DNA of 43,454 nucleotides. Source: Bacteroidota bacterium (GTDB lineage Bacteria > Bacteroidota > Bacteroidia > Chitinophagales > Saprospiraceae). The position numbers and the translations under genes are program-made. The stretch covers positions 1-43,454 of the forward strand of contig JAFMDF010000045.1 in the NCBI GenBank assembly GCA_017857395.1, given 5' to 3'. The notes below the pieces were generated by a model that worked only from the letters and a program-made list of their open reading frames with translations, was not told where the DNA came from and ran no database searches. Below, piece by piece: positions 24,576-32,631 of the stretch (position 1 is the first letter of the stretch; each line of letters begins with the position of its first letter).

Positions 24576-26447
24576 ATGAGTGATCGTTTTAATAATCGGT
24601 ATCAAAGTATCTTAGCTGTCTTTCTAATTGGCACCTTGGTGTTGATGGGCAAAGCAGCACATTTACAACTGATAGATGATACCTATCGAGTCAAAGGGAA
24701 TAATATTGCAGTTGATGAAATTACAACTTATCCTTCTAGAGGTTTTATTACAGATAGAAATGGAAAAATCATTGTTTATAATAATGCTATGTACGATTTA
24801 ATGGTTACTTATAAACAAGTGGATGCTGAAATGGATACCGCTAAATTCTGTCAACTTTTAGGTATTGATAAAGCGGCTTTTATCAAAAAATTAAATAAAA
24901 ATTGGCGAAGTGGCCGTTTTTCTAAAAGAAAGCCTTTTGTATTTTTAGATAAAATATCAGCTCGGCGATATACCAAGATTCAAGAACACTTATACGAATT
25001 CCCTGGTTTTTTTACTCGATTAAGAAACGTAAGAGGCTACCCTTTTCCAAATGCAGCCCATGTACTAGGCTATCTAGGAGAAGTTAATCGAAAACAAATA
25101 GAAACATCGGATGGCGTCTATTCCTTAGGAGATTATGTTGGACAAAGTGGGTTAGAATACCAATACGAACGAGAATTACGAGGAGAAAAAGGCGTAAAAT
25201 TTATGCTCAAAGATAAATTTGGTCGAGAAGTAGAAGCTTACGATAATGGCGACTCTGATATACCCGCAGTATCTGGAAAAAATTTAATTACTGCTCTTGA
25301 TATAGATTTACAAATTTATTGTGAAGAATTGATGAAAAATAAGCGAGGGAGTATTGTCGCTATAGAACCTGCAACAGGTGAAATTCTAACTATGTTAAGT
25401 GCACCTACTTATAATCCAAATCTTTTGGCCATTGGTCCAGATAGAGGAAATAATTATAAAGCATTAGAACGAGATAGTTTAGAGCCATTTTTTGACCGAT
25501 CAGTGATGGCAAAATACCCTCCTGGTTCTATCTTTAAAACAATAGTCGGTTTAGTCGCCTTAGAAGAAGAAATTGTAACAATAGACCAGAAAGTAACTTG
25601 TAAAGGATATTATCAGCCAGGCAAAGCGAATTCAAGAAAATTTGGGTGCCACAACCATGAATGGCATGTAGATATAACCAAGGCAATCAAACATTCTTGT
25701 AATTCTTATTTCTTTAGAACATTTAGAGATATTGTAGACCAATACGGAGAATCTATTCCTCAAAAAGGGCTATCCGTTTTTAATGATTACCTCTCCGAAT
25801 TTGGCATCGGCAAACCCTTGGGAATTGATTATCCAAGAGAAAAGCAAGGCAATAATCCTAGACCAAAATATTATGATAAAATTTATAAAAATGATGGTGG
25901 TTGGAATTCAGGAAAAATAATGTCTGTAGGAATCGGTCAAGGAGAAGTTGAAATGACCACTTTACAAATGGCGAATCTGGCTACAATTATTGGTAATAAA
26001 GGACGTTATATTTTACCACATTTGGCCAAAGGTTTTAGAGAAGAAGATGGCACAGAAATTAGAAAAAATCCGAAGTATCAAAAAATACAACAAGTATCTG
26101 TTAATCAGGCTCATTTCCAACCAATTGTTAATGGTATGGAACAGGTCGTACTAGCAGGAACTGCCAAGCAAGCTTATATTGAGGACATTCCAGTTTGTGG
26201 TAAAACAGGAACTTCTCAGAATGCAGGAAAAGACCATTCTATATTCTTTGCTTTTGCGCCTAAGGATGACCCTAAGATTGCCGTAGCAGTTTATATAGAA
26301 AATGGTGGTTTTGGCGGTACTTATGCTGCGCCTATTGCTAGTTTAGTCATTGAAAAATATTTAAAAGATAGTATTAGAAGCAAAAAAAGGCAATATTTAG
26401 AAGAAAGGATGATGGCGGCTAATTTAGTAGACCCGACAAAACCTTAA
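24576..26447 (+). CDS. mrdA: Penicillin-binding protein 2 (elongation transpeptidase)
   Basis: A 623-aa class B penicillin-binding protein that cross-links peptidoglycan during side-wall growth. One N-terminal membrane segment (about 10-28), a PBP dimerisation domain with YPSRGFITDRNGK and RNVRGYPFPNAAHVLGYLGE, then the transpeptidase domain. Active-site motifs are intact: SxxK with Ser318 in PPGSIFKTI, SCN in KHSCNSYFF, and KTG in CGKTGTSQN. It closes the mre operon. rodA, the usual partner glycosyltransferase, does not follow; a convergent lipoprotein gene starts its end 4 nt away. Confidence 0.95.
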   Translation: MSDRFNNRYQSILAVFLIGTLVLMGKAAHLQLIDDTYRVKGNNIAVDEITTYPSRGFITDRNGKIIVYNNAMYDLMVTYKQVDAEMDTAKFCQLLGIDKAAFIKKLNKNWRSGRFSKRKPFVFLDKISARRYTKIQEHLYEFPGFFTRLRNVRGYPFPNAAHVLGYLGEVNRKQIETSDGVYSLGDYVGQSGLEYQYERELRGEKGVKFMLKDKFGREVEAYDNGDSDIPAVSGKNLITALDIDLQIYCEELMKNKRGSIVAIEPATGEILTMLSAPTYNPNLLAIGPDRGNNYKALERDSLEPFFDRSVMAKYPPGSIFKTIVGLVALEEEIVTIDQKVTCKGYYQPGKANSRKFGCHNHEWHVDITKAIKHSCNSYFFRTFRDIVDQYGESIPQKGLSVFNDYLSEFGIGKPLGIDYPREKQGNNPRPKYYDKIYKNDGGWNSGKIMSVGIGQGEVEMTTLQMANLATIIGNKGRYILPHLAKGFREEDGTEIRKNPKYQKIQQVSVNQAHFQPIVNGMEQVVLAGTAKQAYIEDIPVCGKTGTSQNAGKDHSIFFAFAPKDDPKIAVAVYIENGGFGGTYAAPIASLVIEKYLKDSIRSKKRQYLEERMMAANLVDPTKP

Positions 26448-26451
26448 CCTT

Positions 26452-27153
26452 TTACTCAATAATTTCTATTATTTTAACTGTTGAATAATATTCTGTTAAA
26501 CCAGTCCATTCAACTCCTTCTGATGTTATTCGGTTTGTTTGTTTTTTAACAATGTAGACATTGCCTGTTCCTACAGTAAGATGACTAACCTGCTCAGGAA
26601 GAATAGTGATAGGCGAATTTACGGAATGATTGTCAATTTTAATCGTAGCAGTTTTATTATTCCTATCACTAAATAAAAGCACTAAGGTTTCCTCAGTTGA
26701 TGCTAGTGTTCCCTCAAAAGTTATATTTGTTCCTGCTGTCTTACTCACCTTTCCTTTTTTGATAGCAAAGTCATTGATTGGTTGCATACGAATCGATACA
26801 GAATCTATTTCTATTTGATTCTGTCTGTAGGTTAAACTATAACTTTCAGCAAAAGGCATTTGTTTTTCTAATTGATAACGATACTGATTACCTACTTTTT
26901 TTCCACTTAATACATTATTGGCAAATAATACTTCTTCCATTTTTTTGGGCATTATTCTTTTAGTGGAGTCTACCTCTGCGAAACTTATATTCGTTTTAAG
27001 CTGTTTATCAGATTGCAAATACCTTACATAATAATCAACTTGTATAATGTTTTTTTTGGTCGATTCTTTTTGTCCAAAATTGCAACTAAAACACAAGGAA
27101 ATTAGTAAGATAAAAGCAAGCAAAAGCGTATCTATATTTTTGAAAGTTGACAT
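26452..27153 (-). CDS. Unrecognised lipoprotein
   Basis: A 233-aa lipoprotein. The frame extends to a TTG at 27192, but the ATG at 27153 directly precedes the signal peptide (LLLAFILLISLCFSC, lipobox Cys). The mature part is beta-strand-rich (IIQVDYYVRYLQSD, NQIEIDSVSIRMQP, TLVLLFSDRNNKTATIKID) with no recognised domain and looks like one or two Ig-like sandwiches. It converges on mrdA and is unlikely to belong to that operon. Confidence 0.7.
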   Translation of the reverse strand: MSTFKNIDTLLLAFILLISLCFSCNFGQKESTKKNIIQVDYYVRYLQSDKQLKTNISFAEVDSTKRIMPKKMEEVLFANNVLSGKKVGNQYRYQLEKQMPFAESYSLTYRQNQIEIDSVSIRMQPINDFAIKKGKVSKTAGTNITFEGTLASTEETLVLLFSDRNNKTATIKIDNHSVNSPITILPEQVSHLTVGTGNVYIVKKQTNRITSEGVEWTGLTEYYSTVKIIEIIE

Positions 27154-27261
27154 ACTACAATGATTAATTTCTAAGTCAATAATAAAAAACAAAGATACCA
27201 GTGAAAAGAAACTATTTACTATTTTATTCGTTAAAATACGTGAATGTTTTGAAAAATAATT

Positions 27262-27269
27262 TATCTTTG
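27262..27269 (+). promoter_or_regulatory. -7 promoter element of tRNA-Cys
   Basis: TATCTTTG followed by C fits TAnnTTTG. The TTTG upstream is too close (10 nt) to be the -33 element. The tRNA leader contains a 7-bp hairpin, TCGCTTT/AAAGCGA (27273-27279 with 27285-27291). Confidence 0.5.
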
Positions 27270-27319
27270 CGGTCGCTTTAAAAGAAAGCGATTTTAAAGC
27301 TAAATTTTAAAAATATCAG

Positions 27320-27390
27320 GGTCGGGTGGCCGAGCGGCTAGGCTCAGGTCTGCAAAACCTGCTACCGCGGTTCGAATCCGCGTCCGACCT
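27320..27390 (+). tRNA. tRNA-Cys (anticodon GCA)
   Basis: The cloverleaf is complete over 71 nt. Acceptor GGTCGGG (27320-27326) pairs with TCCGACC (27383-27389, one G-U), discriminator T27390. D stem GCC/GGC; anticodon stem CAGGT/ACCTG with loop CTGCAAA, anticodon GCA at 27352-27354; T stem CGCGG/CCGCG around TTCGAAT. CCA is not encoded. Confidence 0.95.
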
Positions 27391-27397
27391 CAATCAT

Positions 27398-27436
27398 AAA
27401 AGGCAACCTTCTGATAATCAGTTGGTTGCTTTTTTA
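27398..27436 (+). terminator. Terminator after tRNA-Cys
   Basis: GCAACC (27403-27408) pairs with GGTTGC (27424-27429), A-rich on the left and followed by six T residues. Confidence 0.75.
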
Positions 27437-27520
27437 TTTATGGTCATTGGGACTGCCTTGACCCCAAAAAGACGATTTTCTTACCTTATTTTATCTTCTT
27501 CACCTAGTATCAATTATTTC

Positions 27521-27584
27521 AACCTATTATTTTTCATATTCCAACCTATCATTTCTGATAGGATAGAAGTACTTTTGTGATAGG
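27521..27584 (+). promoter_or_regulatory. Operator-promoter of the small HTH gene
   Basis: A perfect palindrome, CCTATCA (27545-27551) and TGATAGG (27556-27562), sits 7 nt before a TACTTTTG -7 element (27570-27577). A third half-site TGATAGG follows at 27578-27584, abutting the ATG at 27585. A weaker half-site CCTATTA lies at 27523-27529, 22 nt (two helical turns) from the next. Repressor binding here would cover the promoter. A start site 5-8 nt after the -7 element would make the mRNA leaderless or nearly so. Confidence 0.65.
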
Positions 27585-27779
27585 ATGTATAAAAAAATTA
27601 CATTAAGGCAGGAAAAAATAGTAATCTTTCTTGAAAGCTACCCTTTAGTTAGTATTTCTGAAATGGCGGACATGCTTGATTTGGATGTTTCTATTCCTTG
27701 TATTAATAGAGACTTAGCTAAGTTAGTAGCCGTTGGAATTGTCACTAGCGTAGGGAACATTCCCATCAATTTATTTTAA
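27585..27779 (+). CDS. Small winged-HTH-like protein, probable autoregulator
   Basis: A 64-aa protein consisting of one helix-turn-helix domain: RQEKIVIFLESYPLVSISEM, then ADMLDLDVSIPCINRDLAKLVAVGIV, a pattern seen in DeoR- and Fic-associated HTH domains, with a short end. No effector domain. It starts directly at a triple repeat that looks like its own operator, and is followed 18 nt later by the flippase gene. It may regulate itself and that gene. It could also be a remnant of a larger regulator. Confidence 0.6.
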   Translation: MYKKITLRQEKIVIFLESYPLVSISEMADMLDLDVSIPCINRDLAKLVAVGIVTSVGNIPINLF

Positions 27780-27797
27780 TTCATCCCTGAAACCTAC

Positions 27798-29258
27798 ATG
27801 AAAAAAGAGTTCCTCCTAAATATCCTCTTTCTCCTCTCCATCAATTTATTGATAAAACCGTTCTATATTTTTGGAATAGATCGAACCATACAAAACAGAG
27901 TCGGCTTAGAAGATTATGGCCTCTATGCCTCCCTATTCAGCTTCACATTCTTATTACAAATTATTAATGATTTTGGCTTAAAAAATTTTAATAACCGAAA
28001 TATAGCTCAACACAATCAATTATTACCAAAGTACTTTCCTAATATGCTGCTATTAAAATTAGGATTAGGAATTATCTACACGGCAATGACTGTTTTAGTA
28101 GCGTTGCTTATTGGTTATGGTAGTCGGCAATTTCACTTGCTCTTCTTTTTTATTTTTAATCAAATTTTAATTTCTACTGTAGCCTTTTTTCGCTCAAATA
28201 TTTCTGGATTAGGCTTTTACCGAACTGATAGTTTATTGACTATTTTGGATAGGCTTCTACTCATTATTATTTGTAGTTTTTTATTATTCAGTAATTTCAT
28301 CACTACGCCTTTCCAAATTGAGTGGTTTGTCTATGCGCAGTCTAGCTCCCTCTTATTGACTGCCATCATAGCAGGCAGCCTCGTCTTTAATAAACTAACC
28401 TATTTTAAACTAACCTTTAATCCTGCCTTTTTATGGCTCATTTTAAAGAAAAGTTATCCTTTTGCCTTGGCTATTTTTCTGATGACGATTTACACAAGAG
28501 TTGATTTTGTCATGATAGAAAGAATGTTAGTAAATGGGGAAAAAGAGGCAGGTGTTTATGCTTCGGCTTATCGACTATTAGATGCGGCTAATGTCTTAGG
28601 TATTTTATTTGCAGGATTATTACTGCCTATGTCTGCTCGGCTTCTGAAAGAAAAACAATCCATCCGTCCTTTATTGCGCTTTACGCTACAAATGATTCTT
28701 TGCGCTGCCATTATATTTGCTACCGCTACCTGTTTTTTCAGAAAAGAAATCATGTTTTTACTCTATGAGGAGGCTAGTATTTATAGTGCAAATATTTTAG
28801 GCGTGCTGATGGGCACTTTCATTATTGTTAGTGCTGGTTATATCTATAGTACGCTATTAACGGCCAATAATAGTTTAAAGGAAATGAATCGAGTTTTTGC
28901 TTTGGGGGCAATACTAAATATTGGGTTGAATTACTTATTGATTCCTCACTATGGGGCTTTAGGTGCAGCAAGTGCTACTTTTTTTACGCAGGGATTTGCC
29001 TTAATTAGTCTGCTATTTATTGCCAAAAAAGCCTTTCAATTAAAAACTGATTTTTACTTAATCGGTCAATTTTTGTTATTGGGAAGCTTATTAGCAATCG
29101 TGAGTTATTTAATAAAAACTTCTTTAAATTTTCCTTGGTTCATTGGTTTTATCATCGTGTTATTTTCAGGTATTATCCTAGGTTTTTTATTAGGTTTACT
29201 AAAAATAGCATCGTTGATAGATTTATTAAAAGAAAAAAATACTAAAACAAATCTGTAA
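27798..29258 (+). CDS. Polysaccharide (Wzx/MATE-type) flippase
   Basis: A 486-aa inner-membrane protein with about 12-14 hydrophobic segments. The N-terminus (IDRTIQNRVGLEDYGLYASL), the central KKSYPFALAIFLMTIYTRVDFVMIE segment (split here by length) and LIPHYGALGAASATF are typical of the oligosaccharide flippase family. It would move lipid-linked sugar units across the inner membrane. No polysaccharide cluster surrounds it; the only linked candidate is the small HTH gene upstream. A bidirectional terminator follows. Confidence 0.85.
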   Translation: MKKEFLLNILFLLSINLLIKPFYIFGIDRTIQNRVGLEDYGLYASLFSFTFLLQIINDFGLKNFNNRNIAQHNQLLPKYFPNMLLLKLGLGIIYTAMTVLVALLIGYGSRQFHLLFFFIFNQILISTVAFFRSNISGLGFYRTDSLLTILDRLLLIIICSFLLFSNFITTPFQIEWFVYAQSSSLLLTAIIAGSLVFNKLTYFKLTFNPAFLWLILKKSYPFALAIFLMTIYTRVDFVMIERMLVNGEKEAGVYASAYRLLDAANVLGILFAGLLLPMSARLLKEKQSIRPLLRFTLQMILCAAIIFATATCFFRKEIMFLLYEEASIYSANILGVLMGTFIIVSAGYIYSTLLTANNSLKEMNRVFALGAILNIGLNYLLIPHYGALGAASATFFTQGFALISLLFIAKKAFQLKTDFYLIGQFLLLGSLLAIVSYLIKTSLNFPWFIGFIIVLFSGIILGFLLGLLKIASLIDLLKEKNTKTNL

Positions 29259-29263
29259 AAGTC

Positions 29264-29299
29264 AAAAGGCGAATAAATGTTGCCATCTATTCGCCTTTT
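29264..29299. terminator. Bidirectional terminator between the flippase gene and tatA
   Basis: AAAAGGCGAATA (29264-29275) and TATTCGCCTTTT (29288-29299) pair perfectly over 12 bp with A and T tails on both strands, fitting the convergent gene pair. Confidence 0.85.
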
Positions 29300-29331
29300 A
29301 GATAAAAAATCAAAAAACCCTTAGATAAAAT

Positions 29332-29547
29332 CTATTCGTTTTTCAATTCTTTTTTTTCTGTCTCTTTCATGCCTTCTTTAATCTCTGTTTCAATCGTTGC
29401 TTTAGCATTATTAAATTCTTTAATGCCTTTGCCAATACCTCGCATTAACTCAGGAATTTTTTTACCACCAAATAATAATAAAACAATAAAAAGAATGACA
29501 AAAATCTCTGTACCGCCAGGCAATCCAAATAGGAATATATTTTCCAT
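29332..29547 (-). CDS. tatA: Sec-independent translocase protein TatA/E
   Basis: A 71-aa protein with the TatA layout: short N-terminal part, membrane helix (about 13-28, [15 protein letters not shown]), the [20 protein letters not shown] hinge and amphipathic helix, and a charged tail. TatA oligomers form the pore for folded-protein export with TatC, which is not in the window. A stand-alone tatA is common in Bacteroidota. Confidence 0.93.
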   Translation of the reverse strand: MENIFLFGLPGGTEIFVILFIVLLLFGGKKIPELMRGIGKGIKEFNNAKATIETEIKEGMKETEKKELKNE

Positions 29548-29723
29548 AATAAATTAATTTTAATTGTTTATAGATTTGCTGCACTCAATAGATGATGAGC
29601 AATTTATTAAAGGTAACAGCGTTTCTTTTCGTGAATCACTCCTACAAAGTTACGCTTTTTTAAATCCCAATTATACTTTCTATCTATTTTTTGACGTAAG
29701 CCAATTTTTCTTCTCCAAACAGC

Positions 29724-30674
29724 TTATTTTTTCAGTCCAATCTCTCTTAATCGTTCATCTAAATATTCTCCCGCAGTGATTGGTGCATAATCTGGAGTTG
29801 CTTCCGTCACACATTTAGCCAAACAAGTTAAATCCATATTACTTTTTGGGTGTAAGAAAAAAGGAATGGACAATCTTGGTTTATGCCATTCTGCTTTTGG
29901 CGGATTAACGACCCGATGCGTCGTAGATTTTAAATAATCATTCGTTAGTCGTTGTAACATATCCCCAACATTAATCACAATTTCATCTTCTTCTGGCGTA
30001 ATCGGCATCCATTCATCTGCCATATTTAATAACTGTAAGCCACCAGCAGAAGCACCGACTAAAAGCGTAATTAAGTTAATATCTTCATGTTGTTCCGCAC
30101 GAATAGCGGATTTTGGTTCTTGTCGAATAGGTGGATAATGAATCGCTCGAAGAATACTATTTCCTTCTTCAATATGACCGTTAAAATAATTTCTATCTAA
30201 TTCTAAGTGTATTGCAATTGCCTCTAATAGATGTCCGCCAGATTTTTCAAAAGCACGGTATAATTCAACACCTAACCTCAGAAAATCAGCGGCTTCTGCC
30301 ACTTCCACATTATCAGGATATTGCGCCTTCAAGGGATGATTGGCTGGAACAGTTTGACCAATTTGAAAAAACTCTTTTAAATCTGCTACTTTGGATTGTT
30401 TCGCATGCTCTGTTCCAAAAGAAGTATAGCCTCTTTGTCCTGCCAATTCTGGCTTTCTATAGTTTTCTTTAAGGTCAGTAGAAAGTGCAAAAAATGCCTT
30501 GGATGCTGCATAAAAATCATCAATAAGTTGTTGAGAAACACCATGATTCTTCACCCCTACGAATCCAATTTCGTGGAAAGCATCACCTAATTTTTTAACA
30601 AAGGCTTTTTTTTCTGTCGTAGTTCCTGCTGTAAACTTTGATAAATCAACTACGGGAATGGTTCTTTTTGCCAT
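29724..30674 (-). CDS. 2-oxoglutarate-Fe(II) oxygenase, isopenicillin-N-synthase type
   Basis: A 316-aa cytoplasmic oxygenase. The N-terminal DIOX_N part (VVDLSKF, GDAFHEIGFVGVKNHGV) and the C-terminal 2OG-Fe(II) domain are both present. Metal ligands: His and Asp of EQHEDINLITLL and the distal His of STTHRVVNPP; the KPRLSIPFF segment supplies the Arg/Ser for 2-oxoglutarate. Full length. Substrate unknown; bacterial members act on amino acids, hormones or peptides. It stands alone upstream of the divergent GHMP kinase. Confidence 0.9.
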   Translation of the reverse strand: MAKRTIPVVDLSKFTAGTTTEKKAFVKKLGDAFHEIGFVGVKNHGVSQQLIDDFYAASKAFFALSTDLKENYRKPELAGQRGYTSFGTEHAKQSKVADLKEFFQIGQTVPANHPLKAQYPDNVEVAEAADFLRLGVELYRAFEKSGGHLLEAIAIHLELDRNYFNGHIEEGNSILRAIHYPPIRQEPKSAIRAEQHEDINLITLLVGASAGGLQLLNMADEWMPITPEEDEIVINVGDMLQRLTNDYLKSTTHRVVNPPKAEWHKPRLSIPFFLHPKSNMDLTCLAKCVTEATPDYAPITAGEYLDERLREIGLKK

Positions 30675-30749
30675 ACTTTTAATTATTATTTGGTGGACAA
30701 ATTTTATATAGTTATTCGTTTTCTTTTAATAAAAGAGCAATAAAACAAT

Positions 30750-30777
30750 TTTGAATACTAATAAGCTGATATATTTG
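30750..30777 (+). promoter_or_regulatory. Probable promoter of the GHMP kinase gene
   Basis: TTTG (30750-30753) and TATATTTG (30770-30777) give a Bacteroidota -33/-7 pair with a slightly short 16-nt spacer. A transcript starting near 30784 would include the in-frame region before the first ATG of the kinase. Confidence 0.45.
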
Positions 30778-30833
30778 TAACTACATTATCTTATTAATCA
30801 ACTCAACTGCCTCAAGCAGGCGAGTATTTTAAA

Positions 30834-30857
30834 ATCCTGTCATCCTGTACCCTGCTA
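30834..30857. repeat. Octamer tandem repeat at the kinase start
   Basis: ATCCTGTC (30834-30841), ATCCTGTA (30842-30849) and the weaker CCCTGCTA (30850-30857) are adjacent 8-nt words. They lie exactly where the kinase start codon should be and resemble ATCCTGT-type dispersed repeats. They may have replaced the original start. Confidence 0.45.
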
Positions 30858-31720
30858 AGATATTACTTTTTGGAGAACATACCGTCATAAAAGGCTCACA
30901 AGCCCTTGCTATGCCATTAACTGACTTTTTTGGCACTTGGCAATATCATACTAACCATACAGAATTAGAAACATTACAACAAGAGCTTCCCTTTTTTAAA
31001 CAATATTTGAGAAAACAAGGTTTAATCGAATGGATTGATATTGATGCTTTTGCAACAGCATTAAATAAGGGGATATACTTTGATGCTAATATTCCAACGG
31101 GATATGGCGTCGGAAGTTCTGGTGCTTTATGTGCTGCTATTTTAGATAAATTCGGTAAAAAAAACAAAGACCTTTCGCTCTTGACCTTAAAGAAAATATT
31201 TGCGCAGATGGAAAGCTTTTTTCACGGTTCAAGTTCTGGTACGGACCCGCTAGTTTCTTATTTAAATTACCCAATTCTTTTAGGAGATAAAATTCAAAAA
31301 GTAAAATTATTCAAAAAAGAGGTAACCGATAATACCGCTTTCTTTTTACTAGACACCCGTATAAAAAGAGAAGCAAGTCCTTTTATTAATGGCTTTTTAG
31401 AGCGATGTAAAGCTGATTTTTATGATAGAAAATGTCAGACGCAATTAGTCCCATTAGTTGATGATGCCATCCATACTTTTTTACATGGACAATGGGATTT
31501 ATTATTTAATACGATGCACGAATTGAGCTTATTTCAATTTAGGTATTTTGATTTTATGATTTTAGAAACCTTTAAAAATATTTGGCTGGAAGGATTGAGT
31601 AGCGACCACTTTAAGTTGAAAATTTGCGGCGCTGGTGGTGGTGGATTTTTATTAGGGATGAGTAATGATGTAGAAAAAACGAAAAAAACATTGAAAGGGC
31701 AATCTTTAATATGGTTGTAA
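30845..31720 (+). CDS. GHMP kinase, mevalonate-kinase-like, non-ATG start
   Basis: A cytoplasmic kinase of the GHMP family, probably mevalonate or phosphomevalonate kinase of the isoprenoid pathway. Motif 2 is PTGYGVGSSGALCAA and motif 3 KICGAGGGGFLLG. The first in-frame ATG (30911) would remove the first beta strand, yet the frame upstream encodes PAKILLFGEHTVIKGSQALA, the conserved family N-terminus. Between the in-frame stop (30830-30832) and 30911 there is no ATG, GTG or TTG. CTG at 30845 (giving YPAKILLFGEH, 291 aa) or ATC at 30842 are the only fitting starts. Either a rare start codon is used or the gene is impaired. Confidence 0.8.
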   Translation: MYPAKILLFGEHTVIKGSQALAMPLTDFFGTWQYHTNHTELETLQQELPFFKQYLRKQGLIEWIDIDAFATALNKGIYFDANIPTGYGVGSSGALCAAILDKFGKKNKDLSLLTLKKIFAQMESFFHGSSSGTDPLVSYLNYPILLGDKIQKVKLFKKEVTDNTAFFLLDTRIKREASPFINGFLERCKADFYDRKCQTQLVPLVDDAIHTFLHGQWDLLFNTMHELSLFQFRYFDFMILETFKNIWLEGLSSDHFKLKICGAGGGGFLLGMSNDVEKTKKTLKGQSLIWL

Positions 31721-31738
31721 GTATTATTTGATAACTCG

Positions 31739-32368
31739 CTAAATTAATGTCACTCGAACCATCATCACTACGCCAAATAAAAACAGTGCAATCCCAGAAA
31801 TTTTCCGCATTCGCAAAATATGTTTAGGTTGTAGCCGCTTACTAATTTTTTCGGCAAGAACAACTTTTAGTACATCTGTAATAATAATAGTACCTAAAAC
31901 GCTACCAAAGAAAAAATAACTATTCATAGAAAATAAGTCCGTTTCTATAGATCTTGCGGTGATTAAACTTGTCCAAAAAATGACGGAAAAAGGATTGACT
32001 GTGTTGATTAAAAAACCTTCTAACCATAATTTCCATTGTGAAGATAATATTTCTAATCCATTAGCTGCTTCCATATTTTCTGCGGGTTTAGAAATAAACA
32101 TGCCTACACCAATACCGATTAAGACCAAACCACCTAATACCCCTAAAATAGGTTCAAACAAGGGAGATTCAATCATCTTAGCAATATGAGTGACCCCTAG
32201 CATAATGCCACCAATAAAGAAGATATCACTTGCCCAAATACCTAAAGCGACCCATAATCCCGCTTTGATCCCTTGTTCAATACTTCTTTGAATTAAGGAA
32301 AATAGAATGGGGCCTACCAATATAGACAAGGCTAAGCCCATTAATATGCCATTCCATAATTCAATCAC
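31739..32368 (-). CDS. LysE-family amino-acid exporter
   Basis: A 209-aa inner-membrane protein with about six hydrophobic segments. The N-terminus ALSILVGPILFSLIQRSIEQG and the central LINTVNPFSVIFWTSL are the LysE/RhtB signatures. It likely exports amino acids such as lysine, threonine or homoserine. The start is GTG at 32368. It converges with the GHMP kinase gene, with 18 bp between the stops. Confidence 0.9.
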   Translation of the reverse strand: MIELWNGILMGLALSILVGPILFSLIQRSIEQGIKAGLWVALGIWASDIFFIGGIMLGVTHIAKMIESPLFEPILGVLGGLVLIGIGVGMFISKPAENMEAANGLEILSSQWKLWLEGFLINTVNPFSVIFWTSLITARSIETDLFSMNSYFFFGSVLGTIIITDVLKVVLAEKISKRLQPKHILRMRKISGIALFLFGVVMMVRVTLI

Positions 32369-32520
32369 TAGCTATTATTATTTTGATGGTATTTGGTTGG
32401 CAGCACCTGATAACCGATTTTGCCAATTGGAAATTTTTAAATCAATTATGTTTTGAGAACGTCCTCTGAAATACTTAGTTCAACTTGTCACTTTATTAAT
32501 TAACCCAAGTTGCACGGTTA

Positions 32521-32538
32521 TTCCAATTTAAATCGGAA
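32521..32538. promoter_or_regulatory. 18-nt operator-like palindrome
   Basis: TTCCAATTTAAATCGGAA is symmetric at 8 of 9 positions and lies in the 263-bp gap between porZ and the LysE-type gene, about 150 nt upstream of the latter's start. A regulator binding site is possible. The gap also holds CCTCTGA and TCAGAGG about 75 nt apart and no gene. Confidence 0.3.
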
Positions 32539-32616
32539 CGAACTCAGAGGGTTGAAATTTGAGTATTAATAATCAAAAGCCAACTAATTCTGTAATATTT
32601 GACTAAAATTCTATCC

Positions 32617-32628
32617 AACTCGCAACTT
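32617..32628. repeat. Short heptad remnant after porZ
   Basis: AACTCGC followed by AACTT lies 4 nt past the porZ stop codon, the same word and the same position relative to the stop as at 9617-9644 and 41838-41851. Confidence 0.5.
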
Positions 32629-32631
32629 AAA

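Noticed and set aside
27326-27580. 84-codon open frame on the + strand starting inside tRNA-Cys
   Set aside because: It overlaps the complete tRNA and its terminator and has no recognisable protein pattern.
29564-29779. 71-codon + strand frame between tatA and the oxygenase gene
   Set aside because: It runs into the oxygenase coding region on the opposite strand and looks like random AT-rich sequence.
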